From JAFLBI01 sp964616465 (GTDB lineage: Bacteria; Bacteroidota; Bacteroidia; Chitinophagales; Chitinophagaceae), in assembly GCA_964616465.1 (NCBI GenBank), contig CAZTTO010000004.1, forward strand, positions 1 to 64,000: DNA of 64,000 nt, given 5' to 3'. A program made the position numbers and the translations under genes. Below are positions 8,111 through 16,870 of this stretch, in pieces. Each line of letters opens with the position of its first letter. Within the stretch, counting starts at the first letter, position 1. The notes below the pieces were generated by a model. It was not told where the DNA came from. It did not search any database and saw only the letters and a program-made list of their open reading frames with translations.

Positions 8111-9073
8111 ATGAGTTTCTTCGCTAAGCTATTCGGAAAAAAAGAAAAAGAAAGCCTCGATCAGGGTTTGGAAAAAACCAAGGAAGGCTTCTTCGATAAA
8201 ATTAAAAAAGCCATTGCCGGTAAGTCCACAATCGATGATGAGGTGCTGGATAATCTAGAGGAGGCGTTGATTAGTGCCGATGTGGGCATAGATACCACCC
8301 TGCAAATTATAGAACGCATCCAAAATCGCGTAAAAGCAGATAAGTATGTGGGCACTTCGGAACTGAATGCGCTACTGCACGATGAAGTTAAAAAGATGCT
8401 TGCAGGAAATGATCAAGGGCTGCATGCGTTTGATTTCCCAGCTACTCAAACACCATTTGTAATATTGGTAGTTGGTGTAAATGGGGTGGGTAAAACCACA
8501 ACCATTGGTAAGTTGGCGCACAATTTTAAAAAGGCGGGTAAATCGGTCATGTTAGGTGCTGCAGATACTTTCAGAGCAGCTGCAGTTGATCAATTAACCA
8601 TTTGGAGTGAGCGTGTAGGGGTTCCTATTGTAAAGCAAGCTATGGGCAGTGACCCAAGTGCAGTTGCATTTGATGCAGCACAAAGCGCCGTTTCAAAAGG
8701 AGTTGATGTCTTAATTATAGATACTGCTGGACGATTACACAATAAGGCACATTTAATGGATGAGTTGAGCAAAATTAAACGTGTCATCCAAAAAGTGATT
8801 CCTTCCGCTCCGCATGAAGTAATGCTGGTGCTGGATGGTTCAACTGGACAAAACGCACTAGAACAAGCCAAACATTTTACAGCTGCAACTGATGTTTCAG
8901 CACTCACCATCACCAAACTCGATGGAACTGCGAAAGGAGGAGTAGTACTTGCTATTGCAAACCAGTTTAATATTCCAGTGAAGTTTATTGGTGTGGGCGA
9001 AAAAATGGATGATTTATTGGTTTTCAGTAAAGATGCTTTTGTGGATAGTCTTTTTCAATTGAAAGAATCGTAG
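8111..9073 (+). CDS. ftsY: Signal recognition particle receptor FtsY
   Basis: FtsY is the GTPase that docks SRP-ribosome complexes at the inner membrane. The 320 residues show the four-helix N domain (about 20-100) and the G domain with 'GVNGVGKTT' (122-130), 'DTFRAAA' near 152, 'DTAGR' (204-208) and 'TKLDG' (268-272). The acidic N-terminal A domain of E. coli FtsY is absent; a short basic segment ('FFAKLFGKKEKE') replaces it, as in many Bacteroidota. The SRP RNA that works with it is also in this window, near 28.4 kb. Confidence 0.96.
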   Translation: MSFFAKLFGKKEKESLDQGLEKTKEGFFDKIKKAIAGKSTIDDEVLDNLEEALISADVGIDTTLQIIERIQNRVKADKYVGTSELNALLHDEVKKMLAGNDQGLHAFDFPATQTPFVILVVGVNGVGKTTTIGKLAHNFKKAGKSVMLGAADTFRAAAVDQLTIWSERVGVPIVKQAMGSDPSAVAFDAAQSAVSKGVDVLIIDTAGRLHNKAHLMDELSKIKRVIQKVIPSAPHEVMLVLDGSTGQNALEQAKHFTAATDVSALTITKLDGTAKGGVVLAIANQFNIPVKFIGVGEKMDDLLVFSKDAFVDSLFQLKES

Positions 9074-9084
9074 TACATTGTAGT

Positions 9085-9504
9085 ATGAAAAAAATACTCT
9101 TTACAACTTTAATTACTGCGACTTGTATTTTGACAAGTGCTGACAGCCATGCGCAATCTGATTTGCTGAAAAAAGTAGCAGGTGGTGCTGCGCAATCAGG
9201 TGCATTTGATGTAAAATCAATCACCAATTCATTAATGGGGCAATTAATACCGCAACTTAATTTAACCAAAGCACAACAGCCAGGTGTTCAAGATGCCCTT
9301 TCTGGTTTTTTAACACAAAAGGCGGGTATTCTTCCACTTCAACAAAGCAATCCAGCCAGTTATACGCAAAAGCAAACAGGACTGTTTAATCAACTTAAAA
9401 CCAAGCTTGGTGGTATTTTGGTACAGCAGCAAATGAATAAGTTTTTAGGACTGAAGCCTGCTAAAAATGATCCAACTAACGTATTATCACAATTGTTTTT
9501 CTAA
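9085..9504 (+). CDS. Secreted hypothetical protein
   Basis: The 139-residue product starts with a signal peptide (about 1-24, 'ADSHAQ'). The mature part is mostly helical, Gln-rich and carries 'GGAAQSGAFDVKSITNSLMG' and several repeats of hydrophobic residues at helical spacing. I do not recognise a named family; it vaguely recalls DUF2780-like proteins. It starts 11 bp after ftsY and is followed 10 bp later by another small exported protein, so the three may share a transcript. Confidence 0.65.
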   Translation: MKKILFTTLITATCILTSADSHAQSDLLKKVAGGAAQSGAFDVKSITNSLMGQLIPQLNLTKAQQPGVQDALSGFLTQKAGILPLQQSNPASYTQKQTGLFNQLKTKLGGILVQQQMNKFLGLKPAKNDPTNVLSQLFF

Positions 9505-9514
9505 AATAACTACA

Positions 9515-9919
9515 ATGAAAAGCAAGTTCTCTTTAACATTATTTCTTTGCATGGTAGCTTCTGTGTCTTTTGCTCAATTTACTCCAGAACCTAAAACAGA
9601 AAGTAATTTTCCGAATACTGAGTATTTAAGAGTGCAAGCAGAATCTATTGCTCGAGATATAGATGCAAAATTTAGATTATATAGTACCCGAAGAAATGTT
9701 GTTAAAGAGGCTGTGCTTGAATTCCTTCGTACAAAAAAACATATCGAGCCGATTCTATATGTAAACAGGTCCGAGTTTTATTATCGGAAGGACAGGTTAG
9801 AAATTCATTTAAGAGAAAAATTCAAAGAAGCTTTAAACGAATATGAAATGGACCGACTCCTTGCAATGAAGCCGGCCCAATCAGAAGTTAATCATATTTA
9901 TTATCCACTGTTCTATTAG
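9515..9919 (+). CDS. Secreted hypothetical protein
   Basis: Starting at the ATG at 9515 gives a 134-residue protein with a good signal peptide ('LFLCMVASVSFAQ', about 1-19). An earlier in-frame ATG at 9467 lies within the preceding gene and would bury the signal. The mature part is charged and helical ('YLRVQAESIARDIDAKF', 'KDRLEIHLREKFKEALNEYE') and ends in 'HIYYPLFY'. I recognise no family. Its stop overlaps by four bases the stop of the convergent gene. Confidence 0.65.
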   Translation: MKSKFSLTLFLCMVASVSFAQFTPEPKTESNFPNTEYLRVQAESIARDIDAKFRLYSTRRNVVKEAVLEFLRTKKHIEPILYVNRSEFYYRKDRLEIHLREKFKEALNEYEMDRLLAMKPAQSEVNHIYYPLFY

Positions 9920-10398
9920 AAAGTATAACGAACAGCTAATCCACCCCAGCCCCCTTCAAAATAGTTGTATCCAACTACATTAATAGAAGGTTGCCAGTCA
10001 AGGCTCATATTAATGGGTGCTCCCTTTATTTTCCAGTCTAAACCTAAAACTCCACTTACACCTAGTACTGCACCTGAAGGTTTATCGCGGTTGGCATTTC
10101 TCCAACTTTCATTCCAAAAGCCTACGTGTGCACCTCCACCAATATACCATTTTAATCCAGGTGCATTCCCAATATCGCCGTGTATTTCATACAAACCAGT
10201 AATTCTGAATCCATCCTGATGGAAATAACCTAATCCCTCTAATGCACGATTCTCTTTCACAAAATGCTTTAAAGTGACAGCACCAGGTAGCATTTTAAGT
10301 CCGAGAGCGGTTGTATAACTTGTTCCTTCGTTCAATTGCGCCATAACAGCGGTGCTTGCAAAACTTGCAGCAATACAGATCAGCCATTTTTTTATCAT
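9916..10398 (-). CDS. Small outer-membrane beta-barrel-like protein
   Basis: This 160-residue protein has a signal peptide (about 1-20, 'STAVMAQ') and alternating polar and hydrophobic segments with glycine turns ('WYIGGGAHVGFW', 'GVLGLDWKIKGAPINMSLDW') and a terminal aromatic residue ('GGLAVRYTF'), typical of small outer-membrane barrels. I do not recognise a specific family. It has no operon partner. Confidence 0.65.
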   Translation of the reverse strand: MIKKWLICIAASFASTAVMAQLNEGTSYTTALGLKMLPGAVTLKHFVKENRALEGLGYFHQDGFRITGLYEIHGDIGNAPGLKWYIGGGAHVGFWNESWRNANRDKPSGAVLGVSGVLGLDWKIKGAPINMSLDWQPSINVVGYNYFEGGWGGLAVRYTF

Positions 10399-10501
10399 AG
10401 ATGTTGGTTTTAGTGTAGCATTCGAAAAATCGTGCCAAAAATACTAGCGAAACTTATTAAAGAAAGGTGAAGGTTTTGATACACACTTTTACAGGAAACC
10501 T

Positions 10502-10509
10502 TAGGTTTG
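10502..10509 (+). promoter_or_regulatory. TAnnTTTG promoter abutting the polyprenyl synthetase start
   Basis: TAGGTTTG at 10502-10509 lies only three bases before the ATG at 10513, with TTTG at 10475-10478 as a -33 box (23-bp spacer). If it is active, the mRNA would have almost no leader. Confidence 0.55.
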
Positions 10510-10512
10510 CGT

Positions 10513-11478
10513 ATGCATTCATTTCAAGAGTTAACTAAGCTATTCGCCCAGCATTTTTCGGGCAAACATTTTCCAGAAACACCATCAAGCTTGTATGAGC
10601 CAGGTGAATATTTTTTAGGTCTAGGCGGAAAACGTGTTCGTCCAGTTATGTGCTTAATGGGGAATGAGCTTTTCGAAGACATTCATCCTGATAGTTATCA
10701 TGTAGCTACAGCTATTGAGCTCTTTCATAATTTCACTTTAGTGCATGACGATATTATGGATGCTGCTCCTTTACGCAGGGGATTGCCAACAGTGCACGCA
10801 CGCAATGGCGAAAGCACAGCTATTTTGGTAGGTGATGTTATGTTGATTCGTGCTTATGAACATTTGAATAAAATTCAACCTGCATTCTTACCTCGTATTT
10901 TGCATTTGTTCAATCACACTGCTAAAGAAGTTTGTGAAGGACAACAAATGGATATGGATTTTGAAAAAGCAAATTCTGTTAGCCTAGATGCATATATAGA
11001 AATGATTACCTTAAAAACATCTGTTCTTTTAGCTGCTAGCTTAAAAATGGGTGCAATTTTAGGTGGAGCAGGAGAGGGGAATCGTATGCATTTGTATGAA
11101 TTTGGTAAGAACTTGGGCATTGCATTTCAAATTCAAGACGACTACTTAGACGCCTTTGGTGACCCCGAAAAGTTTGGTAAAGAAGTGGGTGGTGATATAC
11201 GCCAGAATAAAAAAACATTCTTAATGTTACATGCTTTGGAAGTAGCTTCCGATGCTCAGAAAAAGTCTCTGCAAGAATTGATGAATAGCCAAACCTCTGA
11301 CAAAGTGCAAAAGGTCTTAGATATTTTTCGGGCTTGTGGGGTTGATCAGTGGGCGATTGATTTAAAGCAGACTTATTACAATAAAGCTATGCAACACTTA
11401 GAGGATATAGCTGTGGTTTCTTCTAGAAAAGAGCCATTGCATGAATTAGCTGCTTTTTTATTAGAGCGTGAACATTAA
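10513..11478 (+). CDS. Polyprenyl diphosphate synthase
   Basis: This trans-isoprenyl diphosphate synthase condenses isopentenyl diphosphate onto an allylic primer to make long prenyl chains, for example for quinones. From the ATG at 10513 it has 321 residues; a TTG two codons earlier is inside the probable promoter. The two Asp-rich motifs are present: 'DDIMD' (79-83) followed by 'RRGLPTVH', and 'QDDYLD' near 208. 'GGKRVRPVM' near 38 binds diphosphate. Chain length cannot be read reliably. Its product could be the tail of menaquinone, for which MqnE in this window makes the ring. Confidence 0.9.
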   Translation: MHSFQELTKLFAQHFSGKHFPETPSSLYEPGEYFLGLGGKRVRPVMCLMGNELFEDIHPDSYHVATAIELFHNFTLVHDDIMDAAPLRRGLPTVHARNGESTAILVGDVMLIRAYEHLNKIQPAFLPRILHLFNHTAKEVCEGQQMDMDFEKANSVSLDAYIEMITLKTSVLLAASLKMGAILGGAGEGNRMHLYEFGKNLGIAFQIQDDYLDAFGDPEKFGKEVGGDIRQNKKTFLMLHALEVASDAQKKSLQELMNSQTSDKVQKVLDIFRACGVDQWAIDLKQTYYNKAMQHLEDIAVVSSRKEPLHELAAFLLEREH

Positions 11479-11522
11479 ACTGAAATCAAGTACATTCGAC
11501 AACTCAATTTCAACCTAACTAC

Positions 11523-13181
11523 ATGTCATTACTGAGGAAAAAACCTATTCAAGCCATTGGTTCTGATGCAGCTCATGGAACTGGATTGAAAAAAGTATTA
11601 AACGTACGTGACCTTACTTTTATGGGCATTGCTGCCGTAATTGGAGCAGGAATATTCTCAACCATAGGTACAGCTGCATTCAATGGCGGTCCGGGTATTG
11701 CCATATTGTTTATTATTACTGCTGTTACATGTGGATTCAGTGCACTTTGTTATGCGGAGTTTGCTAGTCGTGTTCCAGTTGCAGGAAGTGCATACACTTA
11801 TGCTTATGTTTCCTTTGGTGAAGTAGTTGCTTGGATTATTGGTTGGGCTTTAATTTTAGAATATTCAATTGGTAATATTGTAGTTGCAATTAGTTGGAGT
11901 GGCTATTTTGATAATCTATTACAAGGTATTGGCATTCATTTGCCAGCTTGGTTACTCACCGATCCATTTACAGCAGCAGAACAATATGAATTATTACAAG
12001 GACAACTTGCACAGGGAGCTACTTTGATTCCCGCACAACAAACCTTCATCCAAACATATGAGCAAGCTCCCGTAATTGGTTCGTATCGTTTTTTTGTGAA
12101 TTTACCTGCATTCCTAATTGTAGTTCTCATTACAACAATCGCTTACATTGGAATTAGAGAAAGTAAGAAGGGTACTAATTTCATGGTGCTGTTCAAAGTG
12201 GCAGTCATTATTTTTGTGATTGCAATTGGTTTCTTTTATGTGGATACAAATAATTGGAGACCTTTTATGCCCAATGGTTTTGGAGGGGTGTTAGCTGGTG
12301 TATCCGCTGTGTTCTATGCCTATATTGGATTTGATGCGATATCTACAACAGCTGAAGAATGTGAAAATCCTCAGCGCGATTTACCTCGTGGTATGATTTA
12401 TTCGCTTATTATTTGTACTGTACTGTATATTCTTATTGCTTTGGTTCTAACAGGTATGGTGCCTTACACCGAATTAAAAGTTCCAGATCCTTTAGCTTAT
12501 GTTTTCGAAAAACTCAACCTAGATTGGATAGGATACATTATATCTGTTTCAGCAGTTGTAGCTACAACTAGTGTATTGTTGGTATTTCAGTTAGGACAAC
12601 CAAGAATTTGGATGAGTATGAGTCGTGATGGTTTGCTGCCTAAAAAGTTTTCTAAGGTCCATCCGAAATTTCAAACACCTTCATTTGCAACCATTGTAAC
12701 AGGCTGCTTAGTTGCTATTCCTTCTTTGGTTCTTCCTAGTAGTTTAATGACAGATTTAACCAGTATTGGTACTTTGTTTGCCTTTGTGTTGGTATGTTTT
12801 GGGGTTTTACTGTTACCTAAGTTAGCAAAGGGTGAACGTAAATTTCATTTACCTTATATCAATGGTCAGTGGATCATACCAGCTGTTTCTTTGTTCTTTA
12901 TGTGGTCTTTCCGTACAAGAATAATAGATGCCATCACTCATATTGATAATGAGGGTTATCAAGAAATTTTATTCTTGATTTTTATTGTCATACTCATAGT
13001 GGTATCGGTTCGAGCATTTATCAAAAAGCTTTCATTCATTCCAATCATGGGTGCGCTTTGTTGTTTGTATTTAATGATTGAAATACCAGCTATGAGTTGG
13101 TTCTGGTTCTTCTTGTGGATGGGCTTAGGATTGCTTTTGTATTTCTCATACGGAAGAAAGAAAAGCAGGCTCGCACAATAA
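11523..13181 (+). CDS. APC family amino acid permease
   Basis: The 552-residue protein has about 12-14 membrane segments and the amino acid-polyamine-organocation pattern: 'GIAAVIGAGIFSTIGTAAFNGGPG' region early (binding helix 1, with 'GAGIFSTIG'), 'FASRVPVAGSAYTYAY' and 'YIGFDAISTTAEECENPQRD' in the sixth helix region. This resembles the cationic amino acid transporter group, which has a similar extended C-terminus. It should import amino acids across the inner membrane; the substrate is not clear. It stands alone between a prenyl synthase and a convergent gene. Confidence 0.9.
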   Translation: MSLLRKKPIQAIGSDAAHGTGLKKVLNVRDLTFMGIAAVIGAGIFSTIGTAAFNGGPGIAILFIITAVTCGFSALCYAEFASRVPVAGSAYTYAYVSFGEVVAWIIGWALILEYSIGNIVVAISWSGYFDNLLQGIGIHLPAWLLTDPFTAAEQYELLQGQLAQGATLIPAQQTFIQTYEQAPVIGSYRFFVNLPAFLIVVLITTIAYIGIRESKKGTNFMVLFKVAVIIFVIAIGFFYVDTNNWRPFMPNGFGGVLAGVSAVFYAYIGFDAISTTAEECENPQRDLPRGMIYSLIICTVLYILIALVLTGMVPYTELKVPDPLAYVFEKLNLDWIGYIISVSAVVATTSVLLVFQLGQPRIWMSMSRDGLLPKKFSKVHPKFQTPSFATIVTGCLVAIPSLVLPSSLMTDLTSIGTLFAFVLVCFGVLLLPKLAKGERKFHLPYINGQWIIPAVSLFFMWSFRTRIIDAITHIDNEGYQEILFLIFIVILIVVSVRAFIKKLSFIPIMGALCCLYLMIEIPAMSWFWFFLWMGLGLLLYFSYGRKKSRLAQ

Positions 13182-13188
13182 AGTTTAC

Positions 13189-14436
13189 CTATTCATCTAA
13201 TAGAGGCATATCATCGTCGTCGGTCAGTTCTAAGTTGACTTCAGCGCCGGCAATGCCTTCTATGGAACCCCTTATACCAGCTGCATTTAGTAGAACTTTA
13301 TCGAGTTGTTTTTCCCGTGCTTTCCAAAGTTTTTCCATGGCATCTCTTTCTTTTTGAATGCTCATGCGCATGCTTAAGAATCCCTCGCGAATGGCTTTCC
13401 ATTGCTCATTGAATTCGGAGCCTGTTAGATAGTCGTACAAGAGGCTCATTTTATCACCTTTATTTTCTTGACTCTTTCTTACTTCAGCAATCCGTAATAA
13501 AGCATTTCTTAATACCAAGGATAAGCCACGTACTTCTGAGAAGCTACAGATGTACACACCCTCTTTCTCACCCATGCGATCCATATCTTTTGGATAGGTT
13601 TGTGTAACAATCACAGCTATATCTGCTCCCAACGTACGCATATCGGCTTTTAATTTTTCAATCCATTCAGCAGAAAACTCTTTAGTGCGTTTACTTTCAT
13701 AAATGATGGTGCCAGCAGTTTGTCCAAGTTTATTTTTAACCTCTTGAATACAATCAGCTCCCTTCACTCCTTTACCTACTTCTAAAATACTATCGTACGG
13801 AAATGTTTGTCGTAATAAATCCTCTAACAACAACTCCTGTGCTTCACCTTGCAACTGCATACTTCCTTGTTCTGCTTTGCGCTTCATCTGTTCAATTAGC
13901 TGCTTTTGATCTTCTAATTGCTTTTGAAATTCTCTTTCTCGCAATTGGTATTCAGTTTCTTTTAGTTGCAGTCGCTTTTGCTCGTCGGCTAATAATTGTT
14001 CTTTGATCTTTTCTTTTTCTGTAAGAATAGCTTGTTGCATAGCCAATTCCATTTCTGTTTGTTGGCGTTTCAGTTGTTCTTGCAATTGCATCATCTTTAC
14101 TTCCTGCTCACGAGCATGTTTTAGTTTTTCTTCCTTCTCTTGATTCGACTCTGTTAGCATTTTCAGCTTTTGTTCAAATTCAGCTTGAATAGTAGCTTTT
14201 GTAACAGCTTCTAATTCCGTTTGAATTTTTTTACGTTCTTCAATCAGCAAAGTTTGCATTTGCTGATCACGTGCTTGTAACTGTTGTTGGAATTGAATTT
14301 CCTTGGCTTTAAATTCTTCCTCTTTTTGTTGTTTCCATTTTTCTGCTTTTGTATTCAACTCGCGCTGCACTTCTTCGCGAAAGGCATCGGTGGCTTCAAA
14401 CTGGTGGGTGCATTTTGGACAAATAATTGATGGCAT
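13189..14436 (-). CDS. DUF2130 domain protein with long coiled coil
   Basis: This 415-residue protein begins with 'ICPKCTHQFE', a short zinc-finger-like start with one CxxC. A very charged Gln/Glu/Lys-rich coiled coil fills about residues 20-205. The C-terminal DUF2130 domain (about 205-390) shows 'FPYDSILEVGKGVKGADCIQEV', with 'GADCIQEV' and 'IIYESKRTKEFSAEWIEKLK', resembling a restriction-endonuclease-like core (Asp/Glu-x-Lys). The end is acidic ('LTDDDDMP'). Related proteins are widespread and annotated only by domain; a nucleic-acid role is an inference. It is a single gene, convergent with the permease. Confidence 0.85.
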   Translation of the reverse strand: MPSIICPKCTHQFEATDAFREEVQRELNTKAEKWKQQKEEEFKAKEIQFQQQLQARDQQMQTLLIEERKKIQTELEAVTKATIQAEFEQKLKMLTESNQEKEEKLKHAREQEVKMMQLQEQLKRQQTEMELAMQQAILTEKEKIKEQLLADEQKRLQLKETEYQLREREFQKQLEDQKQLIEQMKRKAEQGSMQLQGEAQELLLEDLLRQTFPYDSILEVGKGVKGADCIQEVKNKLGQTAGTIIYESKRTKEFSAEWIEKLKADMRTLGADIAVIVTQTYPKDMDRMGEKEGVYICSFSEVRGLSLVLRNALLRIAEVRKSQENKGDKMSLLYDYLTGSEFNEQWKAIREGFLSMRMSIQKERDAMEKLWKAREKQLDKVLLNAAGIRGSIEGIAGAEVNLELTDDDDMPLLDE

Positions 14437-14509
14437 ATTCCAACTAATTTATCGGGCAAGTTAAGTTTTTATTTTGCTGAAGCACAGTTCAAAATTTGTA
14501 CATTGAGCT

Positions 14510-15217
14510 ATGAAATGGTGGATACTTTGTTGTTTGGTGGCATGTACTACACCAACCAATCAACAGCAATCTGAAACTACGCCCTATACCTTCAGTAAAG
14601 CGTCTCGTGATGGTATAGGAAAGTTTTTTGAGGGCAGGGAAATTGCACAAGTAATGTCGGCTGCAGGCGGATTTTGGCTGGAACGTGAGTCGCGAGAAGA
14701 AGAGGAAGGTGTGAGTAAGGCTATAGAAGCTTTGTCGCCAAAAGATCAAGCTATAATAGTTGACTTAGGTGCAGGATCTGGATATTATAGTTTTCGCATT
14801 GCTCAGCAATATCCAACCTGTAGTGTGTATGCGGTGGAAGTTCAAGATGCTTTTGTTCAATATTTGGAAAAGCAGAAAGAAGTAAAAAAGTTAGATCGTG
14901 TGCAGGTTTGGAAAGGAGAGGCAAATCAGCTTCCTAAATTTCCTCAATTGGTAGATATGATTATAATGGTAGATGTATACCATGAACTCGAATTTCCTTT
15001 TGAAATGTTACAGCAAATGCACAAAGCGCTTCAGCCAAACGGAGAGTTGGTATTGATTGAGTATAGGGGAGAGGATCCGAATTCACCTATTAAGCCTTTA
15101 CATACAACAACAGTGCAACAATTGAACAAAGAGTTGGGAATAGCTGGATTTGAACTAACCAAGAAGCTCGACTTTTTACCAATGCAGCATTTTTTGGTGT
15201 ATAGGAAGAAAAGATAG
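14510..15217 (+). CDS. Class I SAM-dependent methyltransferase with lipoprotein signal
   Basis: The 235-residue protein begins 'MKWWILCCLVACTT', a short hydrophobic stretch ending in a lipobox (LVAC, Cys12). After a linker comes 'GREIAQVMSAAGGFWLERE' and the SAM-binding motif I 'VDLGAGSGYYS' (84-94), an acidic end of strand 2 ('VYAVEVQD') and 'VDVYHELEFP' for motif II/post II. A methyltransferase of this kind would act on a small molecule or protein. The lipobox implies export, which is odd because SAM is a cytoplasmic cofactor; an alternative is that the real start is further in, at a non-ATG codon. A repeat-rich intergenic region follows. Confidence 0.82.
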   Translation: MKWWILCCLVACTTPTNQQQSETTPYTFSKASRDGIGKFFEGREIAQVMSAAGGFWLERESREEEEGVSKAIEALSPKDQAIIVDLGAGSGYYSFRIAQQYPTCSVYAVEVQDAFVQYLEKQKEVKKLDRVQVWKGEANQLPKFPQLVDMIIMVDVYHELEFPFEMLQQMHKALQPNGELVLIEYRGEDPNSPIKPLHTTTVQQLNKELGIAGFELTKKLDFLPMQHFLVYRKKR

Positions 15218-15641
15218 TCTTTTGGTCTTTAGTCTTTGGTCTTTAGTCTTTGGTAGTCATGTGACTAAGAAAGTAACACTATAGCTTAATTTAATTCGGA
15301 TTTTCGACGTGATCAACGTAACCCTTCGAGAGCCTCAGGGTAAACCCTACGAGAGCCATAGGGTAAACCCTTTGAACCCCTCAGTAACCGATTAGTATTA
15401 ACGTAAGGTACTACAAGCTTTGAATCGCCCTATTTTTTGATCGTCATCCCGCATTTAATGCGGGATCTCAACTCGTGGGAACGTAATCACTCGAAGCCTT
15501 TTCATTTAATAAAAGGATTTTTGATTATAGTGTTCACATAGAAAGATCCAGTATCGCTCCCTTTGGCCTGCTCAGGGTTTATCCTGAGGCTCTCGAAGGG
15601 TAAAGCCATCGAGAGCCTCAAGAACCAAACTGAATTCTATC
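15213..15641. repeat. Intergenic repeat cluster
   Basis: No gene lies here. Contents in order: a 14-bp tandem repeat (GGTCTTTAGTCTTT, about 2.5 copies, 15221-15253); three copies of a 23-bp unit beginning AACCC at 15320, 15343 and 15366, the first reading AACCCTTCGAGAGCCTCAGG; a 21-bp palindrome at 15446-15466; and an inverted copy of the first 23-bp unit at about 15573-15602, followed by another direct fragment (ATCGAGAGCCTCA) near 15608. The inverted arms flank about 230 bp. It looks like a dispersed intergenic repeat or remnant of a small mobile element; no transposase is visible. Confidence 0.75.
15446..15466. repeat. 21-bp palindromic hairpin
   Basis: ATCCCGCAT and ATGCGGGAT are perfect nine-base arms around a three-base loop. 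No T-run follows, so it is not a simple terminator. It resembles the short palindromes found in intergenic repeats. Confidence 0.8.
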
Positions 15642-16814
15642 CTAAAGAAACGGATTCCCCCATTTTCGATTGGTATACACATCTGTTCCACTCAATGTTT
15701 TTAAAAAAGCTACCAAAGCATCTTTTTCAGCTTGTGTTAAATTCAACTGTTGCGGATTACCGTTGGGTCGCAAGCGAGGATCTAATTGGTTATTGTTATT
15801 AGGAATTCGGTTATAATGCTCAATAACCGATTCAAGTGTAGGAAATGCACCATTGTGCATCATTGGACCATTAACAGAACCATTGGTTCTAATTAAATCG
15901 CGTAAAGATGGACTGCGAGTATTCGTTAAATCGGGACCCATTCCTCCAATTTGTGCAACCACTCCATTATTTCGACTATTAGGGTCTATATCAAATTCAG
16001 GAGCTCGATGACAACCCTGACAACCAGCACCACCTCCAGTTCTAATTCCATTTGCATCGAATATAGGTGGCGCTAAATACAATTGTTTGCCTTGATTTTC
16101 CTGTGCAGTAAAATTGGCAAAAGGTACTGCATCATTTGGCGCAGCAGCTCTGCCTGCATCATATTTGCTATCGAATGATTGAATACTTCTTATAAATTGT
16201 GCTAAGCTTTCCTGTATTCTTTGTTCGGTTACTACTCGATCGCCATATACAAACTGAAACAAATTCTGATAGTAATCCAATCCCTCCATTCTTCTAAGAA
16301 GTTCACTCAAATTTGGTCTACCATTTGTACCACTAAATCCCATTTCTGCATGATCTTGTATTGGCTGAGTAGTTTGTATCTCAAGTGTAGCAGCTCTTTC
16401 ATCCCAAAAAAATCTTGATTCTTGTGCAAAACGGCTATTGATTAATCGCATTGAATGCCTTCCAGTTGTTCCGCCTTCGATGCCTATACTAGCTCGACTA
16501 ATATCGCTGAAGGCTACTGTTTGTTGATGACAGCTTGCACAAGAAATAGACCTGTCAACCGATAAGTTTTTATCATAAAATAACACACGACCAAGTGTCG
16601 CTTTTGCATTGGTAATATTATTGCCAGCGGTGTTATCACGATTGACATATGCAGGCTTAGACTGAGCAGCGTATTCATCTAAATTGTTCACCTGAATATT
16701 GCTTCCAAATACTCGAGCAAGAACAGTTTGATCTACTGCGGTTGAAGTGGTGCTTTCTTTCTTCTGGCAACTGACCAGTAAAAGTATGCAACCCAAAAGG
16801 ATTGGGAATCGCAT
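15642..16814 (-). CDS. Di-haem cytochrome c peroxidase (MauG/CcpA family) lipoprotein
   Basis: The 390-residue protein starts with a lipobox (LLVSC, Cys16). It carries two haem c sites, 'SCASCHQQ' (CASCH, 92-96) and 'AGCQGCHRAP' (CQGCH, 265-269), with the family's 'LGRVLFYDKNLSVDRSISC' pattern before the first and 'TRSPSLRDLIRTNGSVNGPMMHNG' region after the second ('PSLRDL', 'MHNGAFPTLE'). Such enzymes reduce hydrogen peroxide with electrons from cytochromes outside the inner membrane, or oxidise other substrates in the MauG branch. It stands at the edge of the repeat cluster, and the porin and Asn/Trp-rich lipoprotein genes lie upstream on the same strand. Confidence 0.9.
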   Translation of the reverse strand: MRFPILLGCILLLVSCQKKESTTSTAVDQTVLARVFGSNIQVNNLDEYAAQSKPAYVNRDNTAGNNITNAKATLGRVLFYDKNLSVDRSISCASCHQQTVAFSDISRASIGIEGGTTGRHSMRLINSRFAQESRFFWDERAATLEIQTTQPIQDHAEMGFSGTNGRPNLSELLRRMEGLDYYQNLFQFVYGDRVVTEQRIQESLAQFIRSIQSFDSKYDAGRAAAPNDAVPFANFTAQENQGKQLYLAPPIFDANGIRTGGGAGCQGCHRAPEFDIDPNSRNNGVVAQIGGMGPDLTNTRSPSLRDLIRTNGSVNGPMMHNGAFPTLESVIEHYNRIPNNNNQLDPRLRPNGNPQQLNLTQAEKDALVAFLKTLSGTDVYTNRKWGNPFL

Positions 16815-16870
16815 ATATTGGTTGTTTTAAGTAGGATGAAAGAAAGCTCTAAATGTTTAATGCAAGAACG

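Noticed and set aside
15563..15802. A plus-strand 79-residue open frame over the repeat cluster
   Set aside because: It is made of intergenic repeat sequence and the antisense of the peroxidase gene, with no family features.
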